From positions 2,036,001-2,100,000 of the forward strand of contig NZ_CP125378.1 in NCBI RefSeq assembly GCF_034008635.1: a stretch of 64,000 bases of DNA, given 5' to 3'. This stretch comes from Pseudomonas sp. P8_229. Lineage in GTDB: Bacteria; Pseudomonadota; Gammaproteobacteria; Pseudomonadales; Pseudomonadaceae. This document shows positions 1-12,794 of this stretch, piece by piece. Position 1 is the first letter of the stretch; each line of letters starts with the position of its first letter. The translations under genes and the position numbers were made by a program. Below the pieces are notes generated by a model. That model was not told the DNA's origin and did no database searches. It was given only the letters and a program-made list of their open reading frames with translations.

Positions 1-1
1 G

Positions 2-58
2 CGCGCCTGGCAGCAGCAGAAAGATCAGGACGCCGGACGGGCTTATCGCTCGCAATAG
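2..58 (+). CDS. possible 3' end of an upstream gene (partial)
   Basis: One frame is open from the left edge to a TAG at 56-58, giving an 18-residue tail rich in Gln, Lys, Asp and Arg and ending Tyr-Arg-Ser-Gln. The hydrophilic composition is compatible with a real C-terminus, and the next gene starts about 70 bases later. The fragment is too short to identify, and it could be chance. Confidence 0.35.
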   Translation, partial: RAWQQQKDQDAGRAYRSQ

Positions 59-128
59 GTCGCTTCCAGACATCCAGTGAAACCAAACGTCGGCGACTAT
101 GGACCAATTCCTATCACAGGAGGACACC

Positions 129-2050
<1,922 letters not shown>

Positions 2051-2156
2051 TTATGAAATTAAATGGTGCACAGGATATAAATCAGGGGGGGGTTTTTGGT
2101 GTGCTTTGCACCTGAATGGTGAGATCAGATTCAAGTTATGCACCAACAGTTGCACC

Positions 2157-2227
2157 GCTATCGCGAGCAGGCTCACTCCTACAGGGGAACGCATTTCAAA
2201 TGTAGGAGTGAGCCTGCTCGCGATAGC
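2157..2227. repeat. REP doublet (GTAGGAGTGAGCC type)
   Basis: Two 27-base arms (2157-2183 and 2201-2227) are perfect inverted copies of each other around a 17-base spacer. The core reads GTAGGAGTGAGCCTGCTCGC, and each arm also holds an internal short palindrome. This is a Pseudomonas REP/REPIN-type element. It lies between the ettA terminator and the gdhA promoter region; the rest of the gap 1958-2307 is AT-rich with no gene seen. Confidence 0.92.
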
Positions 2228-2257
2228 CGCGCCTCGGCCTCACTGAAAAACCCAGGC

Positions 2258-2284
2258 AAAAAAAAACGGAGCCCGGGGGCTCCG
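2258..2284 (-). terminator. rho-independent terminator of ettA
   Basis: An 8-bp GC stem (2267-2274 with 2277-2284, CGGAGCCC/GGGCTCCG) is followed, reading on the minus strand, by an uninterrupted run of T. It sits about 25 bases after the ettA stop. Confidence 0.9.
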
Positions 2285-2307
2285 CTTTCTCATGCAACCA
2301 ACCCGAA

Positions 2308-3972
2308 TCAGGCCAGTTTCTTGTGGCGTACCCGGTGTGGCTGGGCAGCCGCTTCGCCGAGGCGTTTTTTGCGGTCGGCTTCGTACTCGGTGTAGTTACC
2401 TTCGAAGAACACTGCTTGCGAGTCGTCTTCGTACGCCAGGATGTGGGTCGCGACGCGATCCAGGAACCAGCGATCGTGAGAGATCACAATGGCGGCGCCA
2501 GGGAAGTCCAGCAGGGCTTCTTCCAGCGAACGCAGGGTTTCAACGTCGAGGTCGTTGGACGGTTCGTCGAGCAGCAGGACGTTGCCGCCCTCTTTCAGGG
2601 TCAGCGCCAGGTGCAGACGACCGCGCTCACCACCGGACAGGTCCTTGACGAACTTCTGCTGATCGCCGCCCTTGAAGTTGAAGCGACCGACGTAAGTACG
2701 CGACGGGATCTCGTAGTTGCCGATGCGGATCTGGTCCGAACCGTCGGAGATCTGCTGGAACACGGTCTTGCTGCCGTCGAGGTCTTCGCGGCTCTGGTCA
2801 ACGCAGGCCAGTTGCACGGTTTCGCCGACTTCGATGCTGCCGGAATCCGGAGTTTCCTTGCCCATCAGCATGCGGAACAGGGTCGACTTACCGGCACCGT
2901 TACCGCCGATCACGCCGACGATCGCGCCTTTTGGCATGGAGAACGACAGGTTGTCGATCAGCACGCGGTCGCCGTAGCCCTTGGTGACGTTCTTGAATTC
3001 GATGACCTTGTCGCCCAGGCGAGGACCGGCCGGGATGTAGATCTCGTTGGTTTCCGAACGTTTCTGGAATTCCTGCGACTGCATTTCTTCGAAACGCTGC
3101 AGACGTGCCTTGGATTTGGACTGGCGGGCCTTGGCGCCTTTGCGCACCCACTCCAGTTCTTCCTTCATGGCTTTTTCGTGAGCCGACTGCTGCTTGGATT
3201 CGGCCGCCAGACGATCGGACTTGGCTTCGAGCCAACCCGAGTAGTTGCCCTCGTAAGGAATGCCCGCGCCGCGGTCGAGTTCCAGAATCCAGCCCGCAAC
3301 GTTGTCGAGGAAGTAACGGTCGTGCGTGATCGCGACCACGGTGCCCGGGAAGTCGTGCAGGAAGTGCTCCAGCCACGCCACGGAGTCAGCGTCCAAGTGG
3401 TTGGTCGGTTCGTCGAGCAGCAGCATGTCCGGAGCGGACAGCAGCAGACGGCACAGGGCCACACGACGTTTTTCACCACCGGAGAGGAATTCAACCTTGG
3501 CGTCCCACGCCGGCAGACGCAGGGCGTCGGCGGCGACTTCCAGCTGGCGGTCCAGGTTGTGGCCGTCGCTGGCTTGCAGGATCGCTTCGAGTTTGGCTTG
3601 CTCGGCAGCCAGTTTGTCGAAGTCGGCATCTTCTTCAGCGTAAGCCGCGTAGACCTCGTCCAGGCGGGCCTGGGCGTTCTTGATCACGCTGACCGCTTCC
3701 TCGACCACTTCACGCACGGTCTTGGTCGGATCCAGTTGCGGCTCTTGCGGCAGATAACCGATGTTCAGGTCCGGCATCGGACGGGCTTCGCCCTCGAACT
3801 CGGTGTCGACGCCAGCCATGATTTTCAACAGCGTGGACTTACCCGAACCGTTGAGGCCGAGTACGCCGATCTTGGCGCCGGGGAAGAACGACAACGAAAT
3901 GTTTTTCAGGATTTCCCGCTTCGGCGGAACAACTTTGCCCAGCCGATGCATGGTGAATACGTATTGAGCCAT
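2308..3972 (-). CDS. ettA: energy-dependent translational throttle protein EttA (ABC-F ATPase)
   Basis: The 554-residue protein carries two ABC ATPase domains on one chain and no membrane segments, as in ABC-F translation factors. Domain 1 has Walker A GLNGSGKST, signature LSGGEKRR and Walker B LLLDEPTNHLD. Domain 2 has GGNGAGKST, LSGGERGR and LLLDEPSNDLD. The charged linker between them (EWVRKGAKARQSKSKARLQ) matches the P-site tRNA interaction motif. EttA binds the ribosomal E site and gates entry into the elongation cycle according to ATP/ADP. The start at 3972 (MAQYVFTMHRLGK) matches E. coli EttA in length and sequence; an upstream ATG at 4047 is rejected. Confidence 0.96.
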   Translation of the reverse strand: MAQYVFTMHRLGKVVPPKREILKNISLSFFPGAKIGVLGLNGSGKSTLLKIMAGVDTEFEGEARPMPDLNIGYLPQEPQLDPTKTVREVVEEAVSVIKNAQARLDEVYAAYAEEDADFDKLAAEQAKLEAILQASDGHNLDRQLEVAADALRLPAWDAKVEFLSGGEKRRVALCRLLLSAPDMLLLDEPTNHLDADSVAWLEHFLHDFPGTVVAITHDRYFLDNVAGWILELDRGAGIPYEGNYSGWLEAKSDRLAAESKQQSAHEKAMKEELEWVRKGAKARQSKSKARLQRFEEMQSQEFQKRSETNEIYIPAGPRLGDKVIEFKNVTKGYGDRVLIDNLSFSMPKGAIVGVIGGNGAGKSTLFRMLMGKETPDSGSIEVGETVQLACVDQSREDLDGSKTVFQQISDGSDQIRIGNYEIPSRTYVGRFNFKGGDQQKFVKDLSGGERGRLHLALTLKEGGNVLLLDEPSNDLDVETLRSLEEALLDFPGAAIVISHDRWFLDRVATHILAYEDDSQAVFFEGNYTEYEADRKKRLGEAAAQPHRVRHKKLA

Positions 3973-4258
3973 GGAGAACCTTGGGTCAGTGACAGATGAA
4001 TGATTGGAGCGCAGGCGATGCCCGGCCAGACCATGCGCGTCGTTCACTTAATGGTGATCAATGCGTGCGCGCTGAAAAAAGTCTGATTCTAGGAGCTGGA
4101 ACGCTCCCGCGTAACCGGCAAAGCTACCTTAATGACGGAAGGCAGTCCAGCCGAGTGGGGCTGGCACTTCGCCACAACTCAAGGCATGCTAGCCGCCCTT
4201 CGGGCGTCCGGCTTATAGTGCACGTCGCGCCAGTCCAGCCAAACCGCAGGATTTCAGC

Positions 4259-7200
4259 TTGTCCAATGTCTCTCCGCCAGCCTCTGTGAGCAGCACCCAA
4301 CCGGCGCCCGGCTCGCCCCTGCGCGGAACATTGAAGGGCGCACTGGCGACACTCGTGCTTTTGTTGCTGGCATTGCTGTTCTGGCAACTGCTCGACCAAC
4401 TGCGCGAGACCCAGAAAAACCAGCGCCAGTACACCATCGATTACACCGCCGACCTCGCCTCGCAGGTCAGCCTGAACATGTCGCTGAATGCGCAAATCGC
4501 CCTCAACCTGCTACCGATCGTCGAACAGCCGCAGTCGTCCGACGAACAGCAGGCGCTGTTGCACAAGCTCCAGCAATCGCTGCCAGACCTGCGCAGCCTG
4601 GCCCTGCTCAGCCCTTCCGGCAAAATCATCAGCGACAGTGCCGGCGACAGCCACGACGCCGACTACCTCAGCGAACTGGTGCGCCGCAGCCGCGCCCAGG
4701 CGCATTACTTCAGCAACGCCGACGACGGTTCGGTGGTGCATCTGTTATTGCATCAGGCCAGCGGCAACACACGCGGCTACTGGGCGCTGCGCCTGACCCC
4801 GACGTTCTTCGACTCACTGACCAAACAGGGCGAAACCGGCATCCGTCCGTTGTGGCTGGTGGAAAACCGCCTCAACCATCAGATCATCAGCCGCGACGAA
4901 GCACTGTCTTCGGCCCGGCCCGGCGTGCTGAGCCCGGACGACATGACCAACACCGTACTGACTGTGCCACTGAGCAGCAGCGACTGGCAGTTGCGCGGGC
5001 TGTTCGATCGCCAGCGCGTGCTCGAAGAACTGCTGCCGGCGTTCATTGGTAAATGTCTGTTGGGCCTGGCGTTCTCGATGTTGCCGGTGATCGCCCTGCT
5101 CAACATGCGCCGGCGCCAGCGCCAGTTGCATGAAGGCCGCCGACGTTATCAGGACATCTTCGAAGGCACCGGCGTCGCCCTGTGCGTGCTGGATCTGTCG
5201 GGCCTCAAGCAACTGTTCGACAAGGCGCAGATCCAGACCAGCGACCAGCTCAAGGCCTGGCTCGACCAGCCGGCCCAGCGCCAGCAACTGCTGCAAGAGC
5301 TGCGTGTCACCGAGGTCAATCAGGTGGCGCTGCAACTGCTCAACGTCAATTCCTGCGAGCACACCTGGCAACTGCTGATCGACGGTCATCCGCACCACCA
5401 GTGCGCCATCGGCAATCAGGTGCTCGACGCAGTCCTGCAGCAGCAAAAGCAGCTGGAACTGGAAATCAAACTGCCGGACATCAATGGGCGCGACCAGCAC
5501 CTGTGGATGGTGCTGCGCCTGCCGCAGGAACAGCACGACTATAAAGCGGTGATCCTCAGCATCAGCGACATCACCAGCCGCAAGCTGATCGAACTGTCGC
5601 TGCTGGAGCGCGAAGGTTTCTGGTCGGACGTGGTGCGCACCGTGCCGGATCACCTGTACGTACAGGACGTGATCAGCCAGCGGATGATCTTCAGCAACCA
5701 CCACCTCGGCCAGACCCTCGGTTACAACCGCACCGAGCTGCACCAGATGGGCGAGTATTTCTGGGAAATCCTCCTGCACCCGGAAGACGCCGACTATTAC
5801 CACCGTTCGCGGCAGATGCAGCGGCACGCCGGCTACAGCCAGTTGCTGCAATGCCAGTTGCGCTTTCGCCATCGCGACGGCAAGTGGCGGCGCTTCGACA
5901 TCCGTGAGCAGGCGCTGGCCCGGGACAAGCACGATCAGGTCACGCGAATCATTGGTGTGGCCAAGGACATCACCGAGCAGATCGAGGCCAGCGAATCGCT
6001 GCGTGACAGCGAGCAACGCTACCGGATGCTCGCCGAAAGCATCAGCGACGTGATTTTTTCCACCGACAGCAAACTGTCGCTGAACTACGTCAGTCCGTCG
6101 GTGCAGGCGGTATTGGGTTACAACGCCGAGTGGATTTTCCAGAACGGCTGGCAATCGACCATTGCCAACCCGCAGCAACTGAGCGGCATCTACACCCTGA
6201 TGGACCGGGTCAGCAAAGCGCTCGACAAGCCTGAGCAGCTGACGCAGCTGCGAAGCCAGGTGCAGACCCAGATGTTCCTGTTCGACTGCCTGCGTGCCGA
6301 CGGTCGCAAGATTCCGATCGAGCTGCGTCTGGTGCTGGTGTGGGACGAACACGGTGCGTTCGAAGGCGTGCTCGGCGTCGGTCGCGACATCAGTCAGCAG
6401 CGCCGCGCGGAGAAAGACTTGCGCATGGCCGCGACGGTTTTCGAGCACTCGACCTCGGCGATCCTGATCACCGACCCGGCCGGCTACATCGTGCAGGCCA
6501 ACGAGGCGTTCAGCCGGGTCAGCGGTTACGCGGTGGCCGAAGTCCTCGACCAGTTGCCGAACATGCTCACCGTCGACGAACAGCAGGACGCGCACCTGCG
6601 CTACGTGCTCAAGCAACTGCATCAGCACAGCACCTGGGAAGGCGAAGTCTGGCTCAAGCGGCGCAATGGCGAGCATTACCCGGCGTGGGTCGGCATTACC
6701 GCAGTGCTCGACGATGAAGGCGACCTGGCCAGTTACGTGTGCTTCTTCAGCGACATCAGCGAGCGCAAGGCCAGCGAGCAGCGGATTCACCGCCTCGCCT
6801 ACTACGACGCCCTGACCCACCTGCCCAACCGCACGCTGTTCCAGGATCGCCTGCACACCGCGCTGCAATCGGCCGAGCGGCAGAAGTCGTGGGTGGTGCT
6901 GATGTTCCTCGACCTCGACCGTTTCAAACCGATCAACGACTCACTCGGCCACGCCGCCGGCGACCGCATGCTCAAGGACATGGCCACGCGCCTGCTGGCC
7001 TGCGTCGACGATGACGACACTGTGGCGCGCATGGGCGGCGACGAATTCACTCTGCTCCTGCAACACCGCTCCAGCCGCGAGATGGCACTGAACCGAGCGA
7101 TTCACGTCGCCGAGCAGATTCTCGCCAGTCTGGTGAAACCGTTCGTGCTCGAAAGCCGCGAGTTCTTCGTCACCGCCAGTATCGGCATCGCCCTGAGCCC

Positions 7201-8107
7201 GCAGGACGGCAACGAACTCAGCCAGTTGATGAAAAACGCCGACACCGCGATGTACCACGCCAAGGAGCGTGGCAAGAACAACTTCCAGTTCTATCAGGCC
7301 GACATGAACGCCAGTGCGCTGGAGCGTCTGGAGCTGGAAAGCGACTTGCGCCACGCCCTGGAGCAGAACGAATTCGTCCTGTATTACCAGCCGCAATTCA
7401 GTGGCGACGGCAAACGCCTGACCGGTGCCGAAGCCCTGCTGCGCTGGCGTCATCCACGTCGCGGGCTGGTGCCGCCAGGGGATTTCATTCCGGTGCTGGA
7501 AGAGCTCGGTCTGGTGGTCGACGTTGGCGACTGGGTGATCGGCGAAGCCTGCCGTCAGCTCAAGACCTGGCACCAGAACCGCGTGCGCGTACCGAAGGTG
7601 TCGGTGAACATTTCGGCGCGGCAGTTCTCCGATGGCCAACTCGGCACGCGCATCGCCACCATTCTCAGGGAAACCGGTCTGCCGCCGGCGTGCCTGGAAC
7701 TGGAGCTGACTGAAAGTATCCTGATGCGCGAAGTCAGCGAGGCGATGCAGATTCTCGCCGGGCTGAAGAACCTCGGCCTGAGCATCGCGGTCGACGACTT
7801 CGGCACCGGTTACTCGTCGCTGAACTACCTCAAGCAATTCCCGATCGACGTGCTGAAGATCGACCGCACCTTCGTCGACGGCCTGCCGTCCGGCGAGCAG
7901 GACGCGCAGATCGCCCGCGCGATCATCGCCATGGCCCACAGCCTGAACCTGGCGGTGATCGCCGAGGGCGTGGAAACCCATGAGCAACTGGACTTCCTGC
8001 GTGAACACGGTTGCGATGAGGTGCAGGGCTACCTGTTCGGCCGGCCGATGCCGGCCAGCCGGTTCGAAGCGCAGTTCAGCAATGATGCGCTGTTCATGTT
8101 TGACTGA
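4259..8107 (+). CDS. morA: MorA-like sensor with PAS, GGDEF and EAL domains (c-di-GMP turnover)
   Basis: The 1282-residue inner-membrane protein has a TM helix at about 24-46, a periplasmic sensor segment, a second TM at about 262-284, several PAS units (roughly 450-850), then GGDEF and EAL domains. The GGDEF motif is intact at 926-930. The EAL motif is intact at 1058-1060, with ELTESIL and DDFGTGYSS, so both cyclase and phosphodiesterase activity are plausible. In Pseudomonas, MorA controls motility and biofilm formation and lies directly before glyA, as here. The start is TTG at 4259 with AGGA 7 bases upstream; no in-frame ATG precedes the first TM helix. A REP doublet follows the stop. Confidence 0.9.
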   Translation: MSNVSPPASVSSTQPAPGSPLRGTLKGALATLVLLLLALLFWQLLDQLRETQKNQRQYTIDYTADLASQVSLNMSLNAQIALNLLPIVEQPQSSDEQQALLHKLQQSLPDLRSLALLSPSGKIISDSAGDSHDADYLSELVRRSRAQAHYFSNADDGSVVHLLLHQASGNTRGYWALRLTPTFFDSLTKQGETGIRPLWLVENRLNHQIISRDEALSSARPGVLSPDDMTNTVLTVPLSSSDWQLRGLFDRQRVLEELLPAFIGKCLLGLAFSMLPVIALLNMRRRQRQLHEGRRRYQDIFEGTGVALCVLDLSGLKQLFDKAQIQTSDQLKAWLDQPAQRQQLLQELRVTEVNQVALQLLNVNSCEHTWQLLIDGHPHHQCAIGNQVLDAVLQQQKQLELEIKLPDINGRDQHLWMVLRLPQEQHDYKAVILSISDITSRKLIELSLLEREGFWSDVVRTVPDHLYVQDVISQRMIFSNHHLGQTLGYNRTELHQMGEYFWEILLHPEDADYYHRSRQMQRHAGYSQLLQCQLRFRHRDGKWRRFDIREQALARDKHDQVTRIIGVAKDITEQIEASESLRDSEQRYRMLAESISDVIFSTDSKLSLNYVSPSVQAVLGYNAEWIFQNGWQSTIANPQQLSGIYTLMDRVSKALDKPEQLTQLRSQVQTQMFLFDCLRADGRKIPIELRLVLVWDEHGAFEGVLGVGRDISQQRRAEKDLRMAATVFEHSTSAILITDPAGYIVQANEAFSRVSGYAVAEVLDQLPNMLTVDEQQDAHLRYVLKQLHQHSTWEGEVWLKRRNGEHYPAWVGITAVLDDEGDLASYVCFFSDISERKASEQRIHRLAYYDALTHLPNRTLFQDRLHTALQSAERQKSWVVLMFLDLDRFKPINDSLGHAAGDRMLKDMATRLLACVDDDDTVARMGGDEFTLLLQHRSSREMALNRAIHVAEQILASLVKPFVLESREFFVTASIGIALSPQDGNELSQLMKNADTAMYHAKERGKNNFQFYQADMNASALERLELESDLRHALEQNEFVLYYQPQFSGDGKRLTGAEALLRWRHPRRGLVPPGDFIPVLEELGLVVDVGDWVIGEACRQLKTWHQNRVRVPKVSVNISARQFSDGQLGTRIATILRETGLPPACLELELTESILMREVSEAMQILAGLKNLGLSIAVDDFGTGYSSLNYLKQFPIDVLKIDRTFVDGLPSGEQDAQIARAIIAMAHSLNLAVIAEGVETHEQLDFLREHGCDEVQGYLFGRPMPASRFEAQFSNDALFMFD

Positions 8108-8124
8108 AAATCTGTGGCGCATCT

Positions 8125-8215
8125 ATCGCGAGCAGGCTCACTCCTACAAGGGATTGATGTCGGTCACGGTTTTTGTGTACGCCTCAGATAATGTAGGAGT
8201 GAGCCTGCTCGCGAT
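8125..8215. repeat. REP doublet (GTAGGAGTGAGCC type)
   Basis: Inverted 24-base arms (8125-8148 and 8192-8215) enclose a loop of about 43 bases. The sequence type is the same as at 2157. It lies between the morA stop and the glyA promoter. Confidence 0.9.
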
Positions 8216-8348
8216 GAAGCCGGCGCAATCACCATCTATCTGCGCATGAACGCCACTTGTCTGCGACATGATGTCGTTTCATATGCCATCCAAAACCCAT
8301 TGAGTTAGAATGCCCCCCTTTTCTGCCCCCCGATCCTTGAGGACCGCC

Positions 8349-9602
8349 ATGTTCAGCCGTGATTTGACTATTGCCAAGTACGACGCCGACCTTTTTGCCG
8401 CCATGGAGCAAGAAGCTCAGCGCCAGGAAGAACACATTGAGCTGATCGCTTCTGAAAACTACACCAGCCCAGCGGTGATGGAAGCTCAAGGCTCGGTCCT
8501 GACCAACAAATACGCCGAAGGTTACCCAGGCAAGCGCTACTACGGTGGTTGCGAGTACGTCGACGTTGTCGAGCAACTGGCTATCGACCGCGCCAAAGAA
8601 CTGTTCGGCGCCGATTACGCCAACGTTCAGCCGCACGCCGGTTCGCAAGCCAACGCCGCTGTTTACCTGGCCCTGCTGCAAGGTGGCGACACCATTCTGG
8701 GCATGAGCCTGGCCCACGGCGGTCACCTGACCCACGGCGCCAGCGTTTCGTCCTCCGGCAAGCTGTACAACGCCGTGCAGTACGGCATCGACGCCAACGG
8801 CCTGATCGACTACGACGAAGTCGAGCGTCTGGCGGTTGAACACAAGCCGAAAATGATCGTGGCCGGTTTCTCTGCCTACTCGCAGATCCTCGACTTCCCG
8901 CGCTTCCGTGCAATCGCTGACAAAGTCGGTGCCTACCTGTTCGTCGACATGGCTCACGTAGCCGGTCTGGTCGCCGCTGGCGTCTACCCGAACCCGGTAC
9001 CTTTCGCTGACGTCGTGACCACCACCACCCACAAGACCCTGCGCGGTCCACGTGGCGGCCTGATCCTGGCTCGCGCCAACGCCGAGATCGAGAAGAAGCT
9101 GAACTCCGCAGTATTCCCGGGCGCCCAGGGTGGCCCGCTGGAGCACGTGATCGCCGCTAAAGCGATCTGCTTCAAGGAAGCCCTGCAGCCTGAGTTCAAG
9201 GCTTACCAGGAACAAGTGGTGAAGAACGCCCAGGCCATGGCCGAAGTGTTCATCGAGCGCGGTTTCGACGTGGTGTCCGGTGGTACCAAGAACCACCTGT
9301 TCCTGCTGTCGCTGATCAAGCAGGACATCTCCGGTAAAGACGCTGACGCCGCTCTGGGCAAAGCGTTCATCACCGTGAACAAGAACTCCGTGCCAAACGA
9401 TCCACGCTCGCCGTTCGTCACTTCCGGCCTGCGCTTCGGTACTCCGGCTGTGACCACTCGCGGCTTCAAGCAAGCCGAGTGCAAAGAGCTGGCCGGCTGG
9501 ATCTGCGACATCCTGGCTGACCTGAACAACGAAGCGGTGATCGACGCCGTACGTGAGAAAGTCAAAGCCATCTGCAAGAAACTGCCGGTCTACGGCGCTT
9601 AA
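8349..9602 (+). CDS. glyA: serine hydroxymethyltransferase
   Basis: The 417-residue PLP enzyme interconverts serine plus tetrahydrofolate with glycine plus methylene-tetrahydrofolate, the main cytosolic one-carbon source. Signatures include [18 protein letters not shown], the YYGGCEYVD loop, [17 protein letters not shown] and the PLP-lysine segment [16 protein letters not shown]. The start at 8349 has GAGG about 8 bases upstream and gives the standard MFSRDLTI N-terminus. The upstream ATG at 8310 has no such site. Codon choice is strongly biased toward C-ending codons, as expected for a highly expressed gene. A strong terminator follows. Confidence 0.97.
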   Translation: MFSRDLTIAKYDADLFAAMEQEAQRQEEHIELIASENYTSPAVMEAQGSVLTNKYAEGYPGKRYYGGCEYVDVVEQLAIDRAKELFGADYANVQPHAGSQANAAVYLALLQGGDTILGMSLAHGGHLTHGASVSSSGKLYNAVQYGIDANGLIDYDEVERLAVEHKPKMIVAGFSAYSQILDFPRFRAIADKVGAYLFVDMAHVAGLVAAGVYPNPVPFADVVTTTTHKTLRGPRGGLILARANAEIEKKLNSAVFPGAQGGPLEHVIAAKAICFKEALQPEFKAYQEQVVKNAQAMAEVFIERGFDVVSGGTKNHLFLLSLIKQDISGKDADAALGKAFITVNKNSVPNDPRSPFVTSGLRFGTPAVTTRGFKQAECKELAGWICDILADLNNEAVIDAVREKVKAICKKLPVYGA

Positions 9603-9626
9603 TTGCAACGTTAAATCCGCAGCATG

Positions 9627-9657
9627 AAAAACCGGCCAGTGATGGCCGGTTTTTTTT
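9627..9657 (+). terminator. rho-independent terminator of glyA
   Basis: The stem AACCGGCCA / TGGCCGGTT with a GTGA loop is followed by a run of eight or more T, about 25 bases after the glyA stop. Confidence 0.92.
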
Positions 9658-9878
9658 CGCCTGCAAAAAAGTTTCCAACCGCAAATGGCTCAAGCACGCG
9701 GCATTGCACCCAACTGGTCAGACCGGTCATGCCAATTCGTCATTTTTTACTTGCGAGCTTCTGAAAACAGCGCCTAGACTGCGCCTGCACTGGACATACC
9801 GGTAAGACCACAATAATTAAGTCCTGAATCTGATGTGCCCCGCACACGGCAGCCAGGACACCGACCAGGATTCCTCCC

Positions 9879-11192
9879 ATGCTCAGATGGTGCTCGCGTT
9901 CAATCTTCCTCCAAGTGGTTCTCGGACTGGTGCTCGGCATCATCTGCGGGCTGACCCTTCCCGAATATTCCGCTCAGCTCAAACCGCTGGGCGACGGTTT
10001 CATCAAACTGATCAAGATGCTTATCGGCCTGATTGTGTTCTGCGTGGTGGTCAGCGGCATCAGCGGCGCCGGCGATCTGAAGAAGGTCGGGCGCATCGGC
10101 CTCAAGTCGGTGATCTACTTCGAAGTGCTGACCACCATCGCGCTGGTGATCGGTCTGGTATTCGCCTTCAGCACCGGGATCGGCAGCGGCGCGAATATTC
10201 ATCTGGAGCAGTTGTCCGCCGCCGACATGGGCGATATCGCCGAACGCGGTCAGCATATGCACACCACCACCCAGTTTCTGATGGACCTGATCCCTACCTC
10301 GGTGATCGGCGCCTTTGCCGACAACAACATCCTGCAAGTGCTGCTGTTTTCGGTGTTGTTTGGCAGTGCGTTGAATCTGGTAGGCGAAGCAGCTTCCGGG
10401 ATCTCGCGCCTGATCAACGAACTGAGCCATGTGATCTTCCGGATCATGGGCATGATCGTGCGCCTGGCGCCGATTGGCGTGTTCGGTGCCATCGCTTTCA
10501 CCACCAGCAAGTACGGCCTCGATTCGCTGCAACACCTGGGCAGCCTGGTCGGCTTGTTCTACCTGACCTGCATGGCCTTCGTCAGTGTGATCCTCGGCCT
10601 GGTGATGCGTGCCTCCGGCCTGCGCATGTGGCCACTGCTCAAGTACCTGCGTGAAGAGCTGCTGATCGTCATGGGCACCGCTTCTTCCGACGCCGTGCTG
10701 CCGCAGATCATGCGCAAACTCGAACACCTGGGCATTGGCAGCTCGACGGTCGGCCTGGTGATTCCCACCGGCTATTCGTTCAACCTCGACGGCTTTTCGA
10801 TCTACCTGACCCTGGCCATCGTGTTCATCGCCAACGCCACCGGCACGCCATTGGCAATGACTGATCTGCTGACGATTCTGCTGGTGTCGCTGATCACCTC
10901 CAAGGGTGCCCACGGTATTCCCGGTTCGGCGCTGGTGATTCTGGCGGCAACGCTGACCGCGATTCCGGCGATCCCGGTGGTGGGTCTGGTGCTGGTGTTG
11001 GCGGTTGACTGGTTCATGGGCATCGGCCGGGCGCTGACCAACCTGATCGGCAACTGCGTCGCTACCGTGGCCATCGCCCGTTGGGAAAAGGACATCGATG
11101 TGCAGCGCGCGAACAAGGTGCTCAACGGCGAGCAGGGCTATACCTTTCAGCCGAGAAAACCGCTCGCCCAGGCGGCGGCCAAAGAATTCTGA
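9879..11192 (+). CDS. dicarboxylate/amino acid:cation symporter (DctA-like, DAACS family)
   Basis: The 437-residue membrane protein has many hydrophobic helices spread along its length. It carries DAACS landmarks: the serine-rich re-entrant segment (GTASSDAVLPQIMRKLE), GYSFNLDGFSIYLTLA, and the SKGAHGIPGSALVILAAT hairpin. Members import C4-dicarboxylates or glutamate/aspartate with protons or sodium. DctA is the best match in pattern, but substrate cannot be fixed from sequence alone. The start at 9879 has AGGA upstream (CAGGATTCCTCCC). Two GntR-type regulator genes follow in the same direction and probably sense the transported compound or a metabolite of it. Confidence 0.88.
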   Translation: MLRWCSRSIFLQVVLGLVLGIICGLTLPEYSAQLKPLGDGFIKLIKMLIGLIVFCVVVSGISGAGDLKKVGRIGLKSVIYFEVLTTIALVIGLVFAFSTGIGSGANIHLEQLSAADMGDIAERGQHMHTTTQFLMDLIPTSVIGAFADNNILQVLLFSVLFGSALNLVGEAASGISRLINELSHVIFRIMGMIVRLAPIGVFGAIAFTTSKYGLDSLQHLGSLVGLFYLTCMAFVSVILGLVMRASGLRMWPLLKYLREELLIVMGTASSDAVLPQIMRKLEHLGIGSSTVGLVIPTGYSFNLDGFSIYLTLAIVFIANATGTPLAMTDLLTILLVSLITSKGAHGIPGSALVILAATLTAIPAIPVVGLVLVLAVDWFMGIGRALTNLIGNCVATVAIARWEKDIDVQRANKVLNGEQGYTFQPRKPLAQAAAKEF

Positions 11193-11241
11193 ATGACCGC
11201 CGTGCCTGCTCCACCGCAGGCACGGCACAGGGAGCCAATAC

Positions 11242-11946
11242 GTGATTACAACATCAACCGTCGTCAACTCAGTGGTAGAGAAACTTCGGGCCGCACTGGC
11301 CCGTGGTCAGTGGCGCTCCGGCGACATGCTGCCGGGCCAGCGCGAACTGGCCGAACAACTGGGCATCAGTCGCCCGAGCCTGCGCGAAGCGGTGATCGTC
11401 CTGGAAACCCTCGGCCTCGTCCGCTCGATGCCGGGCAAGGGCGTGGTGGTGCTCGACGCCCAGCTCAGCGACAGCCAGAGCCATGACAGCGCCGTGGCCG
11501 GCGCGAGCCTCGAAGACGTGCTGCAACTGCGCTACACCCTTGAGCCGTTCATCGTCGGTCTGGTTGCACAGTCGATCAGCAGCAAGGAAGTCGGGCAACT
11601 GCGCCTGACCCTGATGGACATGCGCGAAGCTCTTGAAGCGGGCGACAGTGAAGCCGGGGTCAGCGCCTACATCGCCTTTCACGAAGAGCTGTTCACCCTG
11701 ACCTCGAACCCGATCTTCCAGAGTGTGGTGCAGCAAACCAGCAACGCCCTCAAGCAAAGCGCCGAGGTGCTGCGCAATTCGCCTGAGCACCTGGCCGAGC
11801 GCCTGGAAGAAAACGAAGCGGTGGTGCGCGCGATCCGCAGCAAGAACAGCGCCCAGGCCAGCGCCGAAATGCGTCGGCACATTCTGCGCGAAGGCCAGCG
11901 GATGGGCATCGAATTGAATATTCCGGAAGACAACTTGAGCCACTGA
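11242..11946 (+). CDS. FadR/GntR-family transcriptional regulator (FCD domain)
   Basis: The 234-residue protein starts with a GntR winged helix at about residues 12-75 (PGQRELAEQLGISRPSLREA, then LETLGLVRSMPGKGVVV). An all-helical FCD effector domain follows (LRYTLEPFIVGLVA, FHEELFTLTSNPIF). FCD regulators often bind a metal and a small carboxylate ligand. The start is GTG at 11242 with CAGGGAG upstream. It lies 49 bases after the symporter gene and is probably co-transcribed with it, so it is a candidate local regulator. Confidence 0.87.
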   Translation: MITTSTVVNSVVEKLRAALARGQWRSGDMLPGQRELAEQLGISRPSLREAVIVLETLGLVRSMPGKGVVVLDAQLSDSQSHDSAVAGASLEDVLQLRYTLEPFIVGLVAQSISSKEVGQLRLTLMDMREALEAGDSEAGVSAYIAFHEELFTLTSNPIFQSVVQQTSNALKQSAEVLRNSPEHLAERLEENEAVVRAIRSKNSAQASAEMRRHILREGQRMGIELNIPEDNLSH

Positions 11947-11970
11947 ATTTACTCACTCTGGAGACCGGCC

Positions 11971-12681
11971 ATGAACAGCCTCGCCACGTCGTCGCACAAT
12001 CGCCAGATGTCGACGGCCCTGCCCTTCTCCCGCCTGCACGCGCCGGTGGATGATCTGTATCCCCGGCTGTTCGATGCGATTCTCGAACAACGTCTTGATG
12101 CTGCCAGCCGCTTCACCGAAGACAGCCTCAAGCAAATGTTCGGCGTCAGCCGCGCGGACGTGCGTCGGGTGTTGACGCAGTTGTCCCATGAGCAAGTGAT
12201 TGTGTTGCGCTCCAATCATCGGCCGCGGGTGGCTGCGCCCGATACAGAGCAGACGCGGCAGACCCTGCACGCACGACGCTTGACCGAGAACACGTTAGTG
12301 CGACTGGCGTGTCAGCACGCGCAACCTGATGACTTGAAACGCCTGCGCGCATTGATCGAACGCGAGCGCCAGGCTGTGGATAAAAATCGACGCGCTGCGG
12401 CAATTCGCCTGTCCGGGGAGTTTCATCTGCAGTTGGCGAAGATGGCCGGAAATGCACCGTTGGCGCATTTTCTTGGCAGCCTGGTACCGCTGACATCATT
12501 GGTAATTGCGCGAAGTGAGTGCCAAACGCACAGCTGTTGCGCATGGCACGAGCATTTGGCGTTGGTAGAGGCGGTGGAACGAGGCGATGCTTCAAGGGCC
12601 GGGATGCTGATGAATCGGCATCTGGATCATCTTGAGCAAACACTGCTGGGTTCAGAGCCTGGATATTGTGTTGTTGGTTAG
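11971..12681 (+). CDS. GntR-family transcriptional regulator (FCD domain), second copy
   Basis: The 236-residue protein has a shorter, less canonical GntR winged helix (FTEDSLKQMFGVSRADVRRV, then LSHEQVIVLRSNHRP at about 50-85). An FCD-like helical domain follows, with FHLQLAKMAGN and a late HEHLALVEAVERGD segment. It is clearly diverged from the regulator just upstream, so it is not a recent duplicate. GGAG lies 8 bases before ATG 11971. The 24-base gap to the previous gene suggests one transcript. A REP doublet follows, marking the end of the unit. Confidence 0.82.
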   Translation: MNSLATSSHNRQMSTALPFSRLHAPVDDLYPRLFDAILEQRLDAASRFTEDSLKQMFGVSRADVRRVLTQLSHEQVIVLRSNHRPRVAAPDTEQTRQTLHARRLTENTLVRLACQHAQPDDLKRLRALIERERQAVDKNRRAAAIRLSGEFHLQLAKMAGNAPLAHFLGSLVPLTSLVIARSECQTHSCCAWHEHLALVEAVERGDASRAGMLMNRHLDHLEQTLLGSEPGYCVVG

Positions 12682-12686
12682 ATCGC

Positions 12687-12771
12687 CTTCGCGAGCAAGC
12701 CCGCTCCCACAGTAGACTGCATTCCTCCTGACAGGATGCGGTCTGCTGTGGGAGCGGGCTTGCTCGCGAAG
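12687..12771. repeat. REP doublet (GTGGGAGCGGGCTTGCTC type)
   Basis: Inverted arms TTCGCGAGCAAGCCCGCTCC and its complement frame a loop that is itself partly complementary (GTAGACTGCAT against ATGCGGTCTGC). It lies tail-to-tail between a GntR gene and yjiA. Confidence 0.9.
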
Positions 12772-12794
12772 AGGCCCTTCCAGCCGCCACAAAT

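Noticed and set aside
2323..3999. 558-codon open frame on the plus strand
   Set aside because: It is antisense to ettA, whose ABC motifs are complete. Long antisense frames are common in GC-rich genes.
4814..6868. 684-codon minus-strand frame
   Set aside because: It lies antisense to morA and carries no domain; morA has intact GGDEF and EAL motifs.
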